Assembly: GCA_052170555.1 (NCBI GenBank)
Contig: JBQNAI010000001.1
Location: 279,271-343,270 of the forward strand
Direction of reading: 5' to 3'
Length of the DNA stretch: 64,000 bases
DNA from: Scybalousia_A sp052170555
Lineage (GTDB): Bacteria > Bacteroidota > Bacteroidia > Bacteroidales > P3
In this document: one piece after another, positions 1 to 9,128 of the stretch
Layout: every line of letters begins with the position of its first letter
Position numbering within the stretch: position 1 is the first letter of the stretch
Notes under the pieces: model-generated
What the model saw: only the letters and a program-made list of their open reading frames with translations
Told to the model about the DNA's origin: nothing
Databases searched by the model: none
Program-made: the position numbers and the translations under genes

Positions 1-82
1 CGTTGATATTCCGAGGTTTGATATTTTGTGCAAACAAGCACAATGGCAATATTGCTGTAAATAATATTAGTATTTTTTTCAT
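1..82 (-). CDS. Secreted protein, N-terminal fragment (runs off window)
   Basis: An ATG at 82 on the minus strand opens a 27-codon reading frame that leaves the window. The visible N-terminus has a short basic start (MKK), a hydrophobic stretch and a likely signal peptidase I site ending LFAQ, so the product is probably exported. It begins 7 bases after the stop of the M14 peptidase gene, so the two are probably co-transcribed. The function cannot be judged from this fragment. Confidence 0.55.
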   Translation of the reverse strand, partial: MKKILILFTAILPLCLFAQNIKPRNIN

Positions 83-89
83 TTTGTGA

Positions 90-1544
90 TCATCTCTTAA
101 TTATTTTTCTACTAATGATTCCGCCAATACCTGTATATATACTAACAATATATATACCTGCACTAAAACTACCAAGATTGATTTCTGTAATGTCAGACTT
201 TATTTTATCCTTGTGGGACATTATTCCGCTAATGTCAGAGATTACAAAAGATAAATCCTGCGTTGCTGAATTAACGTCATAATTGTAAGAATTATTTTGT
301 GGGTAACATTCTATAAATATGGAGTTTTGTGTTATTGTAGGGTAAATATTTATTTTTGGTATTTTAAATTGAGGAACGTATGTATTTACTGGCACAAGTT
401 GGACATCCATTTTTAGTTTTGCATCATCCATATGGCACAGAATAGTCTTAGGATGATAACCTTTTTTTGAGAATGTTATTTCGTAATTGCCTTTTACAAT
501 CGGACGAAAGAAGTAACCATTACTGTTACTAAACACCTCAGAGGAGTCTTTGTCATGCTTATTTATACATACCATAACATTGTTAAGAGGAAGCGAGGAA
601 ATACTATCTTTAATTATCCCCTCTATCCCTATAGAACAATAGTCAAAGAATACAAATAACGAATTTTTTAATTTATTCCAATAACCCTCCAATTCAGTTT
701 CTTTTGGGGTATACTCCATACTTAATTCTAATGTTATTTCTCTGCAATGTGCAAAATAATTACTCCAATCTTGTCTGGAACCGTGTATAACATACCAATC
801 TCCTCCATTAGTAACACCATCATCATTGACATCTGAAAAATAATTCCCATTTTTATCATTGAGCCTTTTTACAAAATCATTTCCTATGACGGAGAACCAT
901 TCTTTATCTGCGTGCTCTTTTTGCTGTGAGGTGTAACTATCCCAGGGATAATTGAATACTTCGCTCCCCGTATGTATATTACAAGAGATATTAAACTGTT
1001 CTTTTTGCTGATATTTTATAAATGCTTTTGTTTCCGGTTGCTGAATTTCACCATCAGAGTTTTTACCCGTACGAATATCAGGATAATTTCTATTTAAATC
1101 CACATAGTTTGCATTATATCTGACCGCACCTTTTATAGTATTGTTGCCACCTGCCCACGTTCCGTCAGGATTAGCATAAGGACAAATATATAAAATGGGA
1201 AAATCTTCATTATTGATAGTTTGTTGTGGAACAATTAATATAGAATCTAATAATCGCAACAGCATAATGGATCCTGTTAATTCGTTTCCATGCATTGTTG
1301 AAGAGTAGAAGAATTTTGGTTTATTTTTTTTAGAGCTTGATATACCTGCAATCCTCATGCATAAAATTAATCGTCCCTCTACGCTTATTCCAATTGTATC
1401 TAGGCGACATATGTCATTATGATTTTTAGCTGTTTTTTGCATATACTGCACATATTCATCATAAGATGGGTATGTATTCCAATTTTGTGCTTTTATAGTC
1501 TCAATGCAAATTATCAATATTATCAACAGTCCACATTTTTTCAT
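90..1544 (-). CDS. Secreted zinc carboxypeptidase (peptidase M14) with T9SS sorting domain
   Basis: 484 residues. A signal peptide ends near residue 20 (ETIKAQ). The M14 catalytic domain follows: HGNE is the HxxE zinc pair, NYVDLNRNYPD is the substrate-pocket motif, NIHTG gives the third zinc ligand and ITLELS carries the catalytic glutamate. Next comes a carboxypeptidase-regulatory-like beta domain (about residues 305-385), then a C-terminal domain of the T9SS sorting type (IYPTITQNSIFIE to SRKIIKR). The expected role is removal of C-terminal residues from peptides at the cell surface or outside the cell. All key M14 residues are present. A TACCTTTG promoter box lies just upstream. Confidence 0.9.
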   Translation of the reverse strand: MKKCGLLIILIICIETIKAQNWNTYPSYDEYVQYMQKTAKNHNDICRLDTIGISVEGRLILCMRIAGISSSKKNKPKFFYSSTMHGNELTGSIMLLRLLDSILIVPQQTINNEDFPILYICPYANPDGTWAGGNNTIKGAVRYNANYVDLNRNYPDIRTGKNSDGEIQQPETKAFIKYQQKEQFNISCNIHTGSEVFNYPWDSYTSQQKEHADKEWFSVIGNDFVKRLNDKNGNYFSDVNDDGVTNGGDWYVIHGSRQDWSNYFAHCREITLELSMEYTPKETELEGYWNKLKNSLFVFFDYCSIGIEGIIKDSISSLPLNNVMVCINKHDKDSSEVFSNSNGYFFRPIVKGNYEITFSKKGYHPKTILCHMDDAKLKMDVQLVPVNTYVPQFKIPKINIYPTITQNSIFIECYPQNNSYNYDVNSATQDLSFVISDISGIMSHKDKIKSDITEINLGSFSAGIYIVSIYTGIGGIISRKIIKR

Positions 1545-1566
1545 AAATTATATGTGATTTGAAGCA

Positions 1567-1574
1567 CAAAGGTA
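1567..1574 (-). promoter_or_regulatory. Bacteroidota -7 promoter box of the M14 peptidase gene
   Basis: On the minus strand this reads TACCTTTG, matching TAnnTTTG. It lies about 22 bases upstream of the ATG at 1544, the right place for a short leader. Confidence 0.6.
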
Positions 1575-1794
1575 CAAAAAAAACGTCCTTTTTCTTACTT
1601 TTTTATAGATTTCTATACTTTTTATTTAGTATTTTCTTCTTTTTTCTCCACTTATCATAAATTTTTATAGTCTTTATTGTATTGTACAAATAAATTATTA
1701 AAAGGAGTGGATAAACTATTAGGGAAATAGAATAAAAGAATTATTTCAAATAAAAAAATTAGAAGATGATAAAGAAAGGTAAAAAAATAAATAG

Positions 1795-2388
1795 TTACAA
1801 AAAAGCTTCACAAGAGAAAGGTATAGCATTTTTTTCATCTATCATAGCATTGACAAAACGAACAGTTTTGAAATTTTTAATATCTTGTTTTCTAATAATC
1901 TGTTCCTTGACTATTTTTTGTGCCAATAGTCTTCTTATGCACGTACCTCTTAGTAATGGTGTTGCAGGAGTGAATAATCCTTGTTTATTCTCAAATACAA
2001 GATTGGCGATAGAGCTATCTGTGACTAAACCGTTTTTGATTATTATAATATCATCACAATCTGTTTGCGACATCAATGTGTTGATTGCTGTTCTATCCTC
2101 AAATTTAAAATCATAAAAAAGATTGTTTGCTTCAACAAACTTTACTTTTTTGCGAATTAATGGAAAATATTCAATAAATGAAATCTCGTATAAATCTATA
2201 CCGTAAATTATTTTACACTTAAATATTTTATTTTTTGTAATTTTGGGGATGTATTTTATTATAGAGGACAGATTGATATTAGATAACCCAAAGTGTTTTA
2301 CTGTTTCGTCAACTCTTTTTTGATGAAAAGAAAGATTCATTAACACTCCATTGTTTAGGCAAATGGTTTCTATAAATTTTTGATTCAT
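1795..2388 (-). CDS. pabC: 4-amino-4-deoxychorismate lyase (class IV aminotransferase fold)
   Basis: 197 residues, short for the family. It converts aminodeoxychorismate to p-aminobenzoate and pyruvate. Fold-type IV features are visible: the lysine in YDFKFEDRTAIN (about K95) fits the PLP lysine, SSIANLVF matches the usual (E/D)xSxxN region and TPLLRGTCIRRLL is a typical C-terminal motif. Its ATG overlaps the pabB stop as ATGA, so translation is coupled. Position as third gene of pabA-pabB-pabC supports the call over a branched-chain aminotransferase, which would be about 300 residues. A 116-residue frame on the opposite strand (1766-2116) is a shadow. Confidence 0.85.
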   Translation of the reverse strand: MNQKFIETICLNNGVLMNLSFHQKRVDETVKHFGLSNINLSSIIKYIPKITKNKIFKCKIIYGIDLYEISFIEYFPLIRKKVKFVEANNLFYDFKFEDRTAINTLMSQTDCDDIIIIKNGLVTDSSIANLVFENKQGLFTPATPLLRGTCIRRLLAQKIVKEQIIRKQDIKNFKTVRFVNAMIDEKNAIPFSCEAFL

Positions 2389-3359
2389 GTTGGGATATAT
2401 ATTTTTTGTAAAATTTCGTTGTATTCCATAATAGGATTGCTGTTAATAGTTATTCCGCCACCGCTATGAAAGAATAAATTTTCTTTTTTGTCTTGCTCAA
2501 TAAATCTTATCAACACTGCACTATCAAAATTTGCCCCATCGAAATAACCAAATATCCCACTGTAGAAATTTCTCGTATGCTTTTCAGCCTTTTGAATGAG
2601 TTTGATAGTAGAAAGTTTGGGAGCACCACAAATAGATCCTGCAGGTAATATATTCTTTAGAATACTTCCTAAACGTTCTTGCCATTTATTACCGATGTAG
2701 CCTACAATTTCGGAACTGACTTGTAGTAAATCTCCCTTGATACTATGAATGGCTGTGATATATCTAAATTGTTTAACTATTACTTTATTAGAAACGATAC
2801 CAAGATCATTTCGTAGTAGATCTACTACCGTATTGTGTTCGGCAATCTCTTTTTTATCTTTTAGAATTTCTGCTTTAGCATTTGGAATATTAGCATCTAT
2901 CGTTCCTTTCATAGGATGGGTTGCAATTTCTTCTCCACAGATTTTAACAAAGCATTCGGGAGAAAATGAAACAAAATGTTTTGGAATCATAAGACAATAA
3001 GGAGATGAGGAGCATTGAGCCATTGCTTCAAGAGAAAGATTGCAAATGATAGGAGTTTTTAGAGTATAGTTAGCGAGATAACTATCGCCTCTTAAAAGAC
3101 CTTGTTGTATTATTCTAAATCCTTTCAGATAATCGTCGTAACTTACATTTTGTGAGTTAAGTATAATATTATTTTGTTTTATGGGACGGATATTTGTGTG
3201 TAAAGGTGTTCTAAACAGCACATATTTTTGTTTTAAAGGGTTGAGAACAATAATGATTTGATTAATTTCAAAATTAATTGCAACAAGAAATTGTTTTTTG
3301 CTTTTTGCTAATTCGGAAATATCGTTAAACCCTTTCTCTATGTCATTATAAATTAGCAT
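2385..3359 (-). CDS. pabB: Aminodeoxychorismate synthase component I
   Basis: 324 residues. It joins chorismate and ammonia to form 4-amino-4-deoxychorismate. The chorismate-binding domain is clear: the HPMKGTI motif with its lysine (the PIKGT type that marks PabB rather than anthranilate synthase), the ETVVDLLRNDL-like stretch HNTVVDLLRNDLG, and PAGSICGAPK. The family is usually 450 residues or more; here the N-terminal subdomain is short, as in compact Bacteroidota PabB proteins. The start overlaps the end of pabA by 14 bases and the stop overlaps the pabC start. Confidence 0.9.
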   Translation of the reverse strand: MLIYNDIEKGFNDISELAKSKKQFLVAINFEINQIIIVLNPLKQKYVLFRTPLHTNIRPIKQNNIILNSQNVSYDDYLKGFRIIQQGLLRGDSYLANYTLKTPIICNLSLEAMAQCSSSPYCLMIPKHFVSFSPECFVKICGEEIATHPMKGTIDANIPNAKAEILKDKKEIAEHNTVVDLLRNDLGIVSNKVIVKQFRYITAIHSIKGDLLQVSSEIVGYIGNKWQERLGSILKNILPAGSICGAPKLSTIKLIQKAEKHTRNFYSGIFGYFDGANFDSAVLIRFIEQDKKENLFFHSGGGITINSNPIMEYNEILQKIYIPT

Positions 3360-3927
3360 AGCTATAAAAATTTTTGATTATTTGTTTTCCATATTCAGAA
3401 ACAAAAGATTCAGGGTGAAATTGTATTCCAAACAAAGGCTTTTCTTTATGTTCTATAGCCATAATTTCATTATCTGAACCAACCGCAGTAACATTCCAAC
3501 ATGATATATTTTCAGATTTATTTGCAACCCATGAATGATATCTTGCTCCTTTAAAATAGCGAGGTAAACCTTTGAAAAGCTTAGAAGACTCAATGACTTT
3601 GATTTCATCGGCAATACCATGAAATGGTTTAGTTATTTTGTGAATTTTGCCTCCGAACGTTTCAATAAGAGCTTGATGTCCGAGGCAAATTCCAAGAACA
3701 GGATGTGATTGGCATGTGGTTGCGACAATATTCATGAGATTCTTGTGTTCTTTGGGTAATCCACCACCAGGAGAAATAATTATGTAATCGTAATCTAGCA
3801 ACATACTATTTTGTAGGCACTCAGTGTTTCTTACATGTACTATTCCCTGTCCTTCATTTGCTTCTTTTACTAAATGATAAAGGTTGTATGTGAATGAATC
3901 GTGATTATCTACAAGTAAAGTCCTCAT
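3346..3927 (-). CDS. pabA: Aminodeoxychorismate synthase component II (glutamine amidotransferase)
   Basis: The class I glutamine amidotransferase subunit supplies ammonia to PabB. I place the start at 3927, where MRTLLVDNHDSFTYNL begins as in the family; a longer frame to 4059 adds 44 residues without similarity. The nucleophile is the cysteine of LGICLGHQ (about C81) and the His-Glu pair is in FHPESF near the C-terminus. The family could equally be TrpG, but fusion-like overlap with pabB and pabC settles the role as folate synthesis. First gene of the operon. Confidence 0.9.
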   Translation of the reverse strand: MRTLLVDNHDSFTYNLYHLVKEANEGQGIVHVRNTECLQNSMLLDYDYIIISPGGGLPKEHKNLMNIVATTCQSHPVLGICLGHQALIETFGGKIHKITKPFHGIADEIKVIESSKLFKGLPRYFKGARYHSWVANKSENISCWNVTAVGSDNEIMAIEHKEKPLFGIQFHPESFVSEYGKQIIKNFYSYANL

Positions 3928-4286
3928 ACATTCATATCTAATAATTAAATAAATTACTTGTGTAGGTATACATTGGGATTCCTTTTTGTAAAAGGATAGA
4001 AGGATAACATCTACACTCAATGATATCTTTTCATAATGTTGGGGTGATAACGTCAACATATTATGTTTATTGTTTTTTTTATTGTTTTTTTATTATTAGT
4101 TAATTTATGTGATTAAATATATTATTGACAGATGTTTTTTCTTAAGAATATCTATTAATCTCTATGGTACTACAGGCAAAAACGTAAATAAAATACATTA
4201 ATTTATCCTTTTGGTATGTAGATATTTTGTATTTTTGCACAGTAGAATAAATTAATAACAATAACTTTTAAAATTTTTGGAAAATT
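3928..4286. other. Intergenic region between divergent pabA and the YitT-type gene
   Basis: AT-rich spacer with long T runs. I see a promoter for the rightward gene near its end (separate entry) and no credible gene, repeat or clear TAnnTTTG box for pabA. Confidence 0.5.
4211..4238 (+). promoter_or_regulatory. Promoter of the YitT-type gene
   Basis: TATTTTTGC at 4230-4238 fits the Bacteroidota -7 box, with TTG at 4211-4213 as a possible -33 element (16-base spacing, slightly short). The ATG is 49 bases downstream. Confidence 0.5.
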
Positions 4287-5225
4287 ATGAACAGAATTCT
4301 CAATATTCTTCAAACAAAAAAATTTTGGGTTGAACTTTTAATTATGACAATAGGCATGTTTATTGCTGCCTGTGCTGTCTATTATTTCCTTATTCCAAGT
4401 AAATTAATTATTGGGACGATAAGTGGTTTGTCAATCGTATTGAGTACGGTTTCTCAGCAACTTTTTGGTATTTCGCTTAATGTAGGAACAATTATATTGA
4501 TAATAAATGCAATACTACTTGTGCTCGCATATTTTTTAATTGGGCATGAATTTGGAGCGAAAACAGTTTATACTGCACTTATTTTGGGACCTTTCACAGA
4601 TATTTTAGATAAGATTGCACCTTGGCAAAACTTTGTTCAACCAGGATCAACGAGTTTAATGGGAGATATTTGGTTCGATTTATTATGTTTTGTTCTTTTG
4701 TTAAGTCTTTCTCAAGCGGTGCTGTTTTATATAAATGCCTCAACGGGAGGATTAGATATTTTAGCAAAAATAGTAAATAAATATCTTCATTTTGATATTG
4801 GAAAATCAGTATCAATAGCAGGTGCGGTCATTTGTTGTACAGCTTTTACAATTAATCCTTTTAATATGGTTGTTATAGGTCTTATTGGTACTTGGATAAA
4901 TGGTATTGTTGTGGATTATTTTACTGCTACGCTTAATAATAGAAAACGTGTTTGTGTTGTTAGTAAAGAGTATGATAAAATTAGACATTACATTTGTAAT
5001 GATATTCGTAGGGGTTGTACACTTTATGAAGTTATAGGTGGCTATACTAACGAAAAATCTATTGAATTAGAGACTCTTTTAACAAAAGATGAGTTTGCCA
5101 AACTTATGTTATACATTAACACAAATAATATTAATGCTTTCATTACCGCTAATAATGTCAATGAAGTTTATGGTTTTTGGAATAAAAATAAGCGTAAGAA
5201 AAAAACAATTGCAGAAAAAAGGTAA
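4287..5225 (+). CDS. YitT family membrane protein (DUF161 with C-terminal DUF2179)
   Basis: 312 residues. The N-terminal two thirds hold five or six hydrophobic segments with the family pattern IPSKLIIGTISGLSIVL and INASTGGLDILAK. The C-terminal 90 residues are a soluble DUF2179-like domain (YDKIRHYICNDIRRGCTLYEVIGGYT). The family is widespread in bacteria and its transported substrate is not established, so I give no substrate. Single gene with its own promoter. Confidence 0.85.
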   Translation: MNRILNILQTKKFWVELLIMTIGMFIAACAVYYFLIPSKLIIGTISGLSIVLSTVSQQLFGISLNVGTIILIINAILLVLAYFLIGHEFGAKTVYTALILGPFTDILDKIAPWQNFVQPGSTSLMGDIWFDLLCFVLLLSLSQAVLFYINASTGGLDILAKIVNKYLHFDIGKSVSIAGAVICCTAFTINPFNMVVIGLIGTWINGIVVDYFTATLNNRKRVCVVSKEYDKIRHYICNDIRRGCTLYEVIGGYTNEKSIELETLLTKDEFAKLMLYINTNNINAFITANNVNEVYGFWNKNKRKKKTIAEKR

Positions 5226-5372
5226 AAAACTTTGGAATATTTAGACTAAATGCGTTAAATGATTTTTAGATTTGTGGGGATCTAATATATAAACGAACAA
5301 GCAGAACAAAAAAATGACTTTCTTGTTGATTATGTTAAGATATTAAAATTACTTTAATTTATAATAATAAAA

Positions 5373-5606
5373 ATGAAATTTTCTTCTTATGAAAAACTGT
5401 TAGCTTGGCGGTTCGGAACTATTGATGAATGACGGGCTGTTGTTTATTTAGACGGCTACACAGGTGCAGAAAATGTTCGCTTCGGCTGTTGGAAGACTAA
5501 AAAACTTGTAGGGCGTTATCGGCTTGATATAAATAACGATGAAGATTTTATAAGAAAAGGTAACGCCATAACAAGATACCTTTTCAAAGAAGAACCGGGA
5601 AAATGA
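5373..5606 (+). pseudogene. Small ORF interrupted by an in-frame TGA
   Basis: A 78-codon frame opens at ATG 5373 (MKFSSYEKLLAWRFGTIDE), meets TGA at 5430 and continues in the same frame without another stop until TGA at 5604 (RAVVYLDGYTGAENVRFG, then a lysine-rich tail). The sense of both halves suggests one former gene with a nonsense change, for instance from a TGG codon. Its final TGA overlaps the ATG of the next small ORF as ATGA. I do not recognise the family. The patch resembles leftover small genes of a mobile element, which is inference. Confidence 0.45.
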
Positions 5607-5698
5607 ATGAAAAAACTTGGGCACAAAGGTATAACGAAGCAATATATATGGAAGAATGGAGATTAAGCAACTTCGCTAAATTGTTTAAAAGTGGATAA
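5603..5698 (+). CDS. 31-residue hypothetical ORF coupled to the preceding one
   Basis: ATG at 5603 overlaps the preceding stop (ATGA). The product starts MNEKTWAQRYNEAIYMEEW and has no membrane segment or signal. The family is not recognised. The overlap is the only support for expression, and it may be a remnant like its neighbour. Confidence 0.3.
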   Translation: MNEKTWAQRYNEAIYMEEWRLSNFAKLFKSG

Positions 5699-5703
5699 AG
5701 GTG

Positions 5704-5835
5704 TTATTTTCTCCAAAAAGTTTTCCAGAATGAATTGGGATTGTGATAGCATTCATTGTGAGCTTCAATACATAATGAAATAAATCCTATGAGGATAAAT
5801 AAACCTAACAATATGCCAATAATGGTATTAATCAT
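5704..5835 (-). CDS. 43-residue single-pass membrane protein
   Basis: A 43-residue frame starts at 5835 and stops at 5706-5704. About residues 3-22 form one hydrophobic segment (IIGILLGLFILIGFISL), followed by a short polar tail with His, Cys and Trp (HNECYHNPNSFWKTFWRK). A perfect TACATTTGC promoter box sits 24-32 bases upstream on the same strand, which supports a real small gene. No family is recognised and no function is proposed. Confidence 0.5.
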   Translation of the reverse strand: MINTIIGILLGLFILIGFISLCIEAHNECYHNPNSFWKTFWRK

Positions 5836-5858
5836 AACTTGTTGATGTTTTTAAACTT

Positions 5859-5867
5859 GCAAATGTA
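5859..5867 (-). promoter_or_regulatory. -7 box of the 43-residue membrane protein gene
   Basis: Reads TACATTTGC on the minus strand, a full match to TAnnTTTGC, upstream of the ATG at 5835. Confidence 0.55.
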
Positions 5868-6037
5868 GAAATATAGAAATGTTTTCAGATAATCAAATAT
5901 TATTTCAAATAAATATAACGGGTGATTCAAATACCGTGATAGTACAACTTCATAAAAACATAAAAGGTTTAGAGTATTTAGTTGTGAAAAATTTTCAAAA
6001 AATATTTAAGAAAAATTTTTAGTTTTAAAAAAAAGTG

Positions 6038-6046
6038 TAACTTTGC
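6038..6046 (+). promoter_or_regulatory. -7 box upstream of the Cys/His-rich protein
   Basis: TAACTTTGC matches the TAnnTTTGC box. It overlaps a TTG at 6043 that could be read as a start, so that TTG is unlikely to be the true start. The next in-frame ATG is 6055, leaving an extremely short leader. Confidence 0.5.
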
Positions 6047-6054
6047 AGTTGCAA

Positions 6055-6399
6055 ATGTTTGGGATAAAAAAAGTGAATATTAGCACTTGTGCACTCCTTG
6101 TAGTATTCTTGATTATGAATATTTTCGTAGATACTCATAATCATGCTGATGTATTTCAGGGCAACGGATGTGAATTATGTTCGAATAATGTAGAACATCC
6201 AAATCATTTTGCACAACGCCAAATTACAAACACTCATTGTTGTTTATGTCAGTTCATATCTTTTTCGTTTAATGTAACGGAAAGGCTTGAAATAGAGCCA
6301 TATTACAATTATACCAGCGATGCTAATGATAGTGTGGTAGAGATGCTGGTAAGTAATAATCATCATTTTTTCTCTAATAAAGCTCCGCCAACTGCATAA
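6055..6399 (+). CDS. Small Cys/His-rich exported protein upstream of a TonB-dependent receptor
   Basis: About 114 residues from ATG 6055. One hydrophobic segment (CALLVVFLIMNIFV) is followed by a segment rich in His and Cys: DTHNHAD, CELC, HCCLC. It ends in an APPTA motif. Small proteins with a C-terminal APP and paired CxxC motifs commonly precede metal-related TonB receptors in Bacteroidota. A role in periplasmic metal (copper or zinc) handling is inferred from residues and context, not shown. The start is uncertain because the promoter box lies so close. Confidence 0.55.
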   Translation: MFGIKKVNISTCALLVVFLIMNIFVDTHNHADVFQGNGCELCSNNVEHPNHFAQRQITNTHCCLCQFISFSFNVTERLEIEPYYNYTSDANDSVVEMLVSNNHHFFSNKAPPTA

Positions 6400-6484
6400 C
6401 CTTTGTTTTTTTGATTAAAATTGTAGTTTTTGAAGGTTAAAATGGAAATGTTTCAAAAGACATTCGTATTAGTGTGGAGTAAAT

Positions 6485-8620
6485 ATGTTTCTTACAGTAT
6501 TAACAACCATTTGTGTTTGTTATAATGTGGTGCTACCTGCTAAGTCGCTAGCTGACACTGCAAAAACAAATCCGAAGGATAGTGTAATAGAATTGAAAGG
6601 TGTTACCATAAAAGGTAATAACTCAAACTGGGTGCAAGTAAATGCATCTCAATCTAGAGTGCAAATAAACAGCAGTTATCTGGAAAGTCATTTTGCAGGG
6701 AGTTTGATGCAAACATTAGATAACTTACCTGGTGTAAAAGCCATGACCATTGGTTCGGGTCAATCCAAGCCTTTAATAAGAGGTATGGGGTTTAATCGTA
6801 TGGCAGTTATTGAAAATGGGATAAAGCACGAAAGTCAACAGTGGGGGGATGATCATGGTCTAGAAATAAATCAGTTTGATATAGATAAGGTGGAAATAAT
6901 AAAAGGACCATCAGCTTTGCTATACGGTTCAGATGCTATTGGAGGAGTATTGAATCTGTATTCCAATTATACACCAAAATCTGATTTGGAGGCAAAGATT
7001 TTATTATTTACTCATTCTAATAATAAATCCATAGGATTTGCTACAAAAATTGGACAGAGAAAAAACAGATTCTTTTATTTCTTAGGGCTTTCTATGTTGG
7101 ACTATGCAGATTATAGAGTAACAGCGGATAGTATACAATATTACTCCTATCGTGTTGCTCTCAAAAGTAAACGTCTTAGGAACACGGCAGGAACAGAACG
7201 AAATGGGAATCTCATGTTCGGATATTTTAAAGGTGATTTTCAAACTAATATTAAAATTTCAAATAATAATTCCAAAAATGGTTTTTTTGCAAATGCTCAC
7301 GGATTGGAAGTTAGATTGTCAGATATTGATTACGACAAATCTGTAAGAGACGTGAACTTGCCATATCAAAGTGTAAATCATTTTAAAATAATTAATCATA
7401 CAGCGTGGAGTAAGGGAAGCTTATTATTAGAAAGCAACTTAGCGTATCAAAACAATATTAGAAAAGAATATTCTGAACCTGTATCGCACGGATATATGCC
7501 CCAACCAAGTGGTACTCTTGAAAGAAAATTTAATAAGGATACATATTCTGCTCATATTGGGGTAAAAAAATATTATTCTACACAGAACTATTTTCAAATA
7601 GGAGCGAACTTAGAACAGCAAAGTAACAAAATAGGTGGTTGGGGATTTATTATTCCTAATTTCAGAGCATTAAATATAGGCTCGTTTTTATTTAATCAAA
7701 TAAAAATGGGCCAAAATATTATTATCAATGAGGGGATTCGTTATGATTATGCAAATATAGATATTGATAGTTATACCGATTGGTATAAAACACCTATGGA
7801 CAATCAAGATTCTGTATATAAACAGCGTTCAATAAATAGTCAAAAGCAATTTAATTCTTTTACATGGTCATTGGGAGTAAATTATCATACAGATAATTGG
7901 ATTTTTAAGCTTAATTTAGGTAAAAGTTTCAGAATACCCATCGCAAAAGAATTAGGTGCAGATGGAATAAATTATCATATATTCAGATATGAAAAGGGCA
8001 ACAACAATCTCTCACCTGAACAATCATATCAATTGGATTTTGCAATGCAGTATAACAATAAAAGGTGGGAAATAAATATAGAACCATTTATTAATTATTT
8101 TCCCAATTATATATATTTGAATCCGACTGCTAAATACACTGAAGGCTTACAGACTTACTATTATACGCAAGCGAAGGTTTTTAGGTATGGTTTTGAGATA
8201 CAATTACTATTTCACTTCAATGAGAAATTAGAAACAGAATTGAAAAGTGATTATCTTTATAGTGTTCAGCTTTCAGGAGACAAAAAGGGATATACATTGC
8301 CATTTTCTGTTCCTAGTTCTGCAGATTTTAATGTAAAATATACTCTGAATAACGAAAATTTATGTTTTGTTACTTGTAATATTCGTGTTGTAGATGCACA
8401 AAAGGAGATTGTTCCTCCTGAAAAAATTACTGATGGATATTGGCTGTTGAATGCTTCTTTAACTAAGCATTTTTGCATTAATAGATATATTCTAAAAATG
8501 ATATTGCAAGCAAAAAACATATTGAACAAACATTATTATAACCATACAAGTTTTTATAGATTGATGGATATTCCCGAAGCGGGATTAAACATAATGATTA
8601 CATTAGGCTTCGAATTTTAA
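6485..8620 (+). CDS. TonB-dependent outer-membrane receptor, metal or metallophore type
   Basis: 711 residues. The signal peptide ends near LPAKSLADT. A TonB-box-like start (DSVIELKGVTIKG) is followed by the plug domain (SLMQTLDNLPGVKAM, then RGMGFNRMAVIENGIKHE and IKGPSALLYGSDAIGGVLNL) and a long beta-barrel that ends in aromatic GFEF. The plug has QQWGDDHGLEI, the HxxD-like stretch seen in zinc- or copper-type receptors of the ZnuD kind. The C-terminal YRLMDIPEAGLNI also resembles that group. It imports an unknown ligand using TonB energy. The gene sits between a Cys/His-rich protein and two lipoproteins; metal import is inferred from this setting. Confidence 0.88.
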   Translation: MFLTVLTTICVCYNVVLPAKSLADTAKTNPKDSVIELKGVTIKGNNSNWVQVNASQSRVQINSSYLESHFAGSLMQTLDNLPGVKAMTIGSGQSKPLIRGMGFNRMAVIENGIKHESQQWGDDHGLEINQFDIDKVEIIKGPSALLYGSDAIGGVLNLYSNYTPKSDLEAKILLFTHSNNKSIGFATKIGQRKNRFFYFLGLSMLDYADYRVTADSIQYYSYRVALKSKRLRNTAGTERNGNLMFGYFKGDFQTNIKISNNNSKNGFFANAHGLEVRLSDIDYDKSVRDVNLPYQSVNHFKIINHTAWSKGSLLLESNLAYQNNIRKEYSEPVSHGYMPQPSGTLERKFNKDTYSAHIGVKKYYSTQNYFQIGANLEQQSNKIGGWGFIIPNFRALNIGSFLFNQIKMGQNIIINEGIRYDYANIDIDSYTDWYKTPMDNQDSVYKQRSINSQKQFNSFTWSLGVNYHTDNWIFKLNLGKSFRIPIAKELGADGINYHIFRYEKGNNNLSPEQSYQLDFAMQYNNKRWEINIEPFINYFPNYIYLNPTAKYTEGLQTYYYTQAKVFRYGFEIQLLFHFNEKLETELKSDYLYSVQLSGDKKGYTLPFSVPSSADFNVKYTLNNENLCFVTCNIRVVDAQKEIVPPEKITDGYWLLNASLTKHFCINRYILKMILQAKNILNKHYYNHTSFYRLMDIPEAGLNIMITLGFEF

Positions 8621-8653
8621 AAATATTTAATTACAATAAAAAACACGAAAAAT

Positions 8654-9079
8654 ATGAAAAAAAACATTTTAAAAACCATGACCTTATTTTTGGTTGTATT
8701 CCTAGGTCTTTATTCTTGTAAAGATAAGGATAGAGTAGAAAAACCTGTTATTAATTTGACAGAAGTAGGACATAATAACTCAATGAAAGTTAAGCAAGGT
8801 GAGGATATGCATCTTGAGGCGTCCATAGTAGCAGAGGGACTGATAAAACGTATAGATGTTCAAATGCACCAAGAAGCTGCTCAGGGAACTACAATAAATA
8901 AATCTTTTACAGAAGGGAAATATGTTGGTGTCAAAAATACAACATTTCACGAACACATAGAAATTCCGATAAGTACACCGCTTGGAGAGTATCACCTCCG
9001 CTTTATTGTTACAGACAAAGAGGGACAAACTTCTATGAAAGAAGCACATATTAATGTGTTGTTGCGAACTATGAAATAA
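8654..9079 (+). CDS. DUF4625-type lipoprotein next to TonB receptor
   Basis: 141 residues. The lipoprotein signal ends at LYSC (Cys 22). The mature part is a small beta-sandwich of the DUF4625 kind (KPVINLTEVGHNNSMKVKQG, then IPISTPLGEYHLRFIVTDKEG). It has several histidines (GHN, MHLE, MHQE, FHEH) that could bind metal. The gene lies 33 bases after the receptor and is probably co-transcribed. A surface or periplasmic accessory role for the receptor is inferred. Confidence 0.7.
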   Translation: MKKNILKTMTLFLVVFLGLYSCKDKDRVEKPVINLTEVGHNNSMKVKQGEDMHLEASIVAEGLIKRIDVQMHQEAAQGTTINKSFTEGKYVGVKNTTFHEHIEIPISTPLGEYHLRFIVTDKEGQTSMKEAHINVLLRTMK

Positions 9080-9128
9080 ATGGGTCTGAAGAATATCATA
9101 AAAAATAACAACTAGTAAATTCTCTATT

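Noticed and set aside
1766..2116. 116-residue plus-strand ORF
   Set aside because: Antisense to pabC, with no promoter or recognisable domain.
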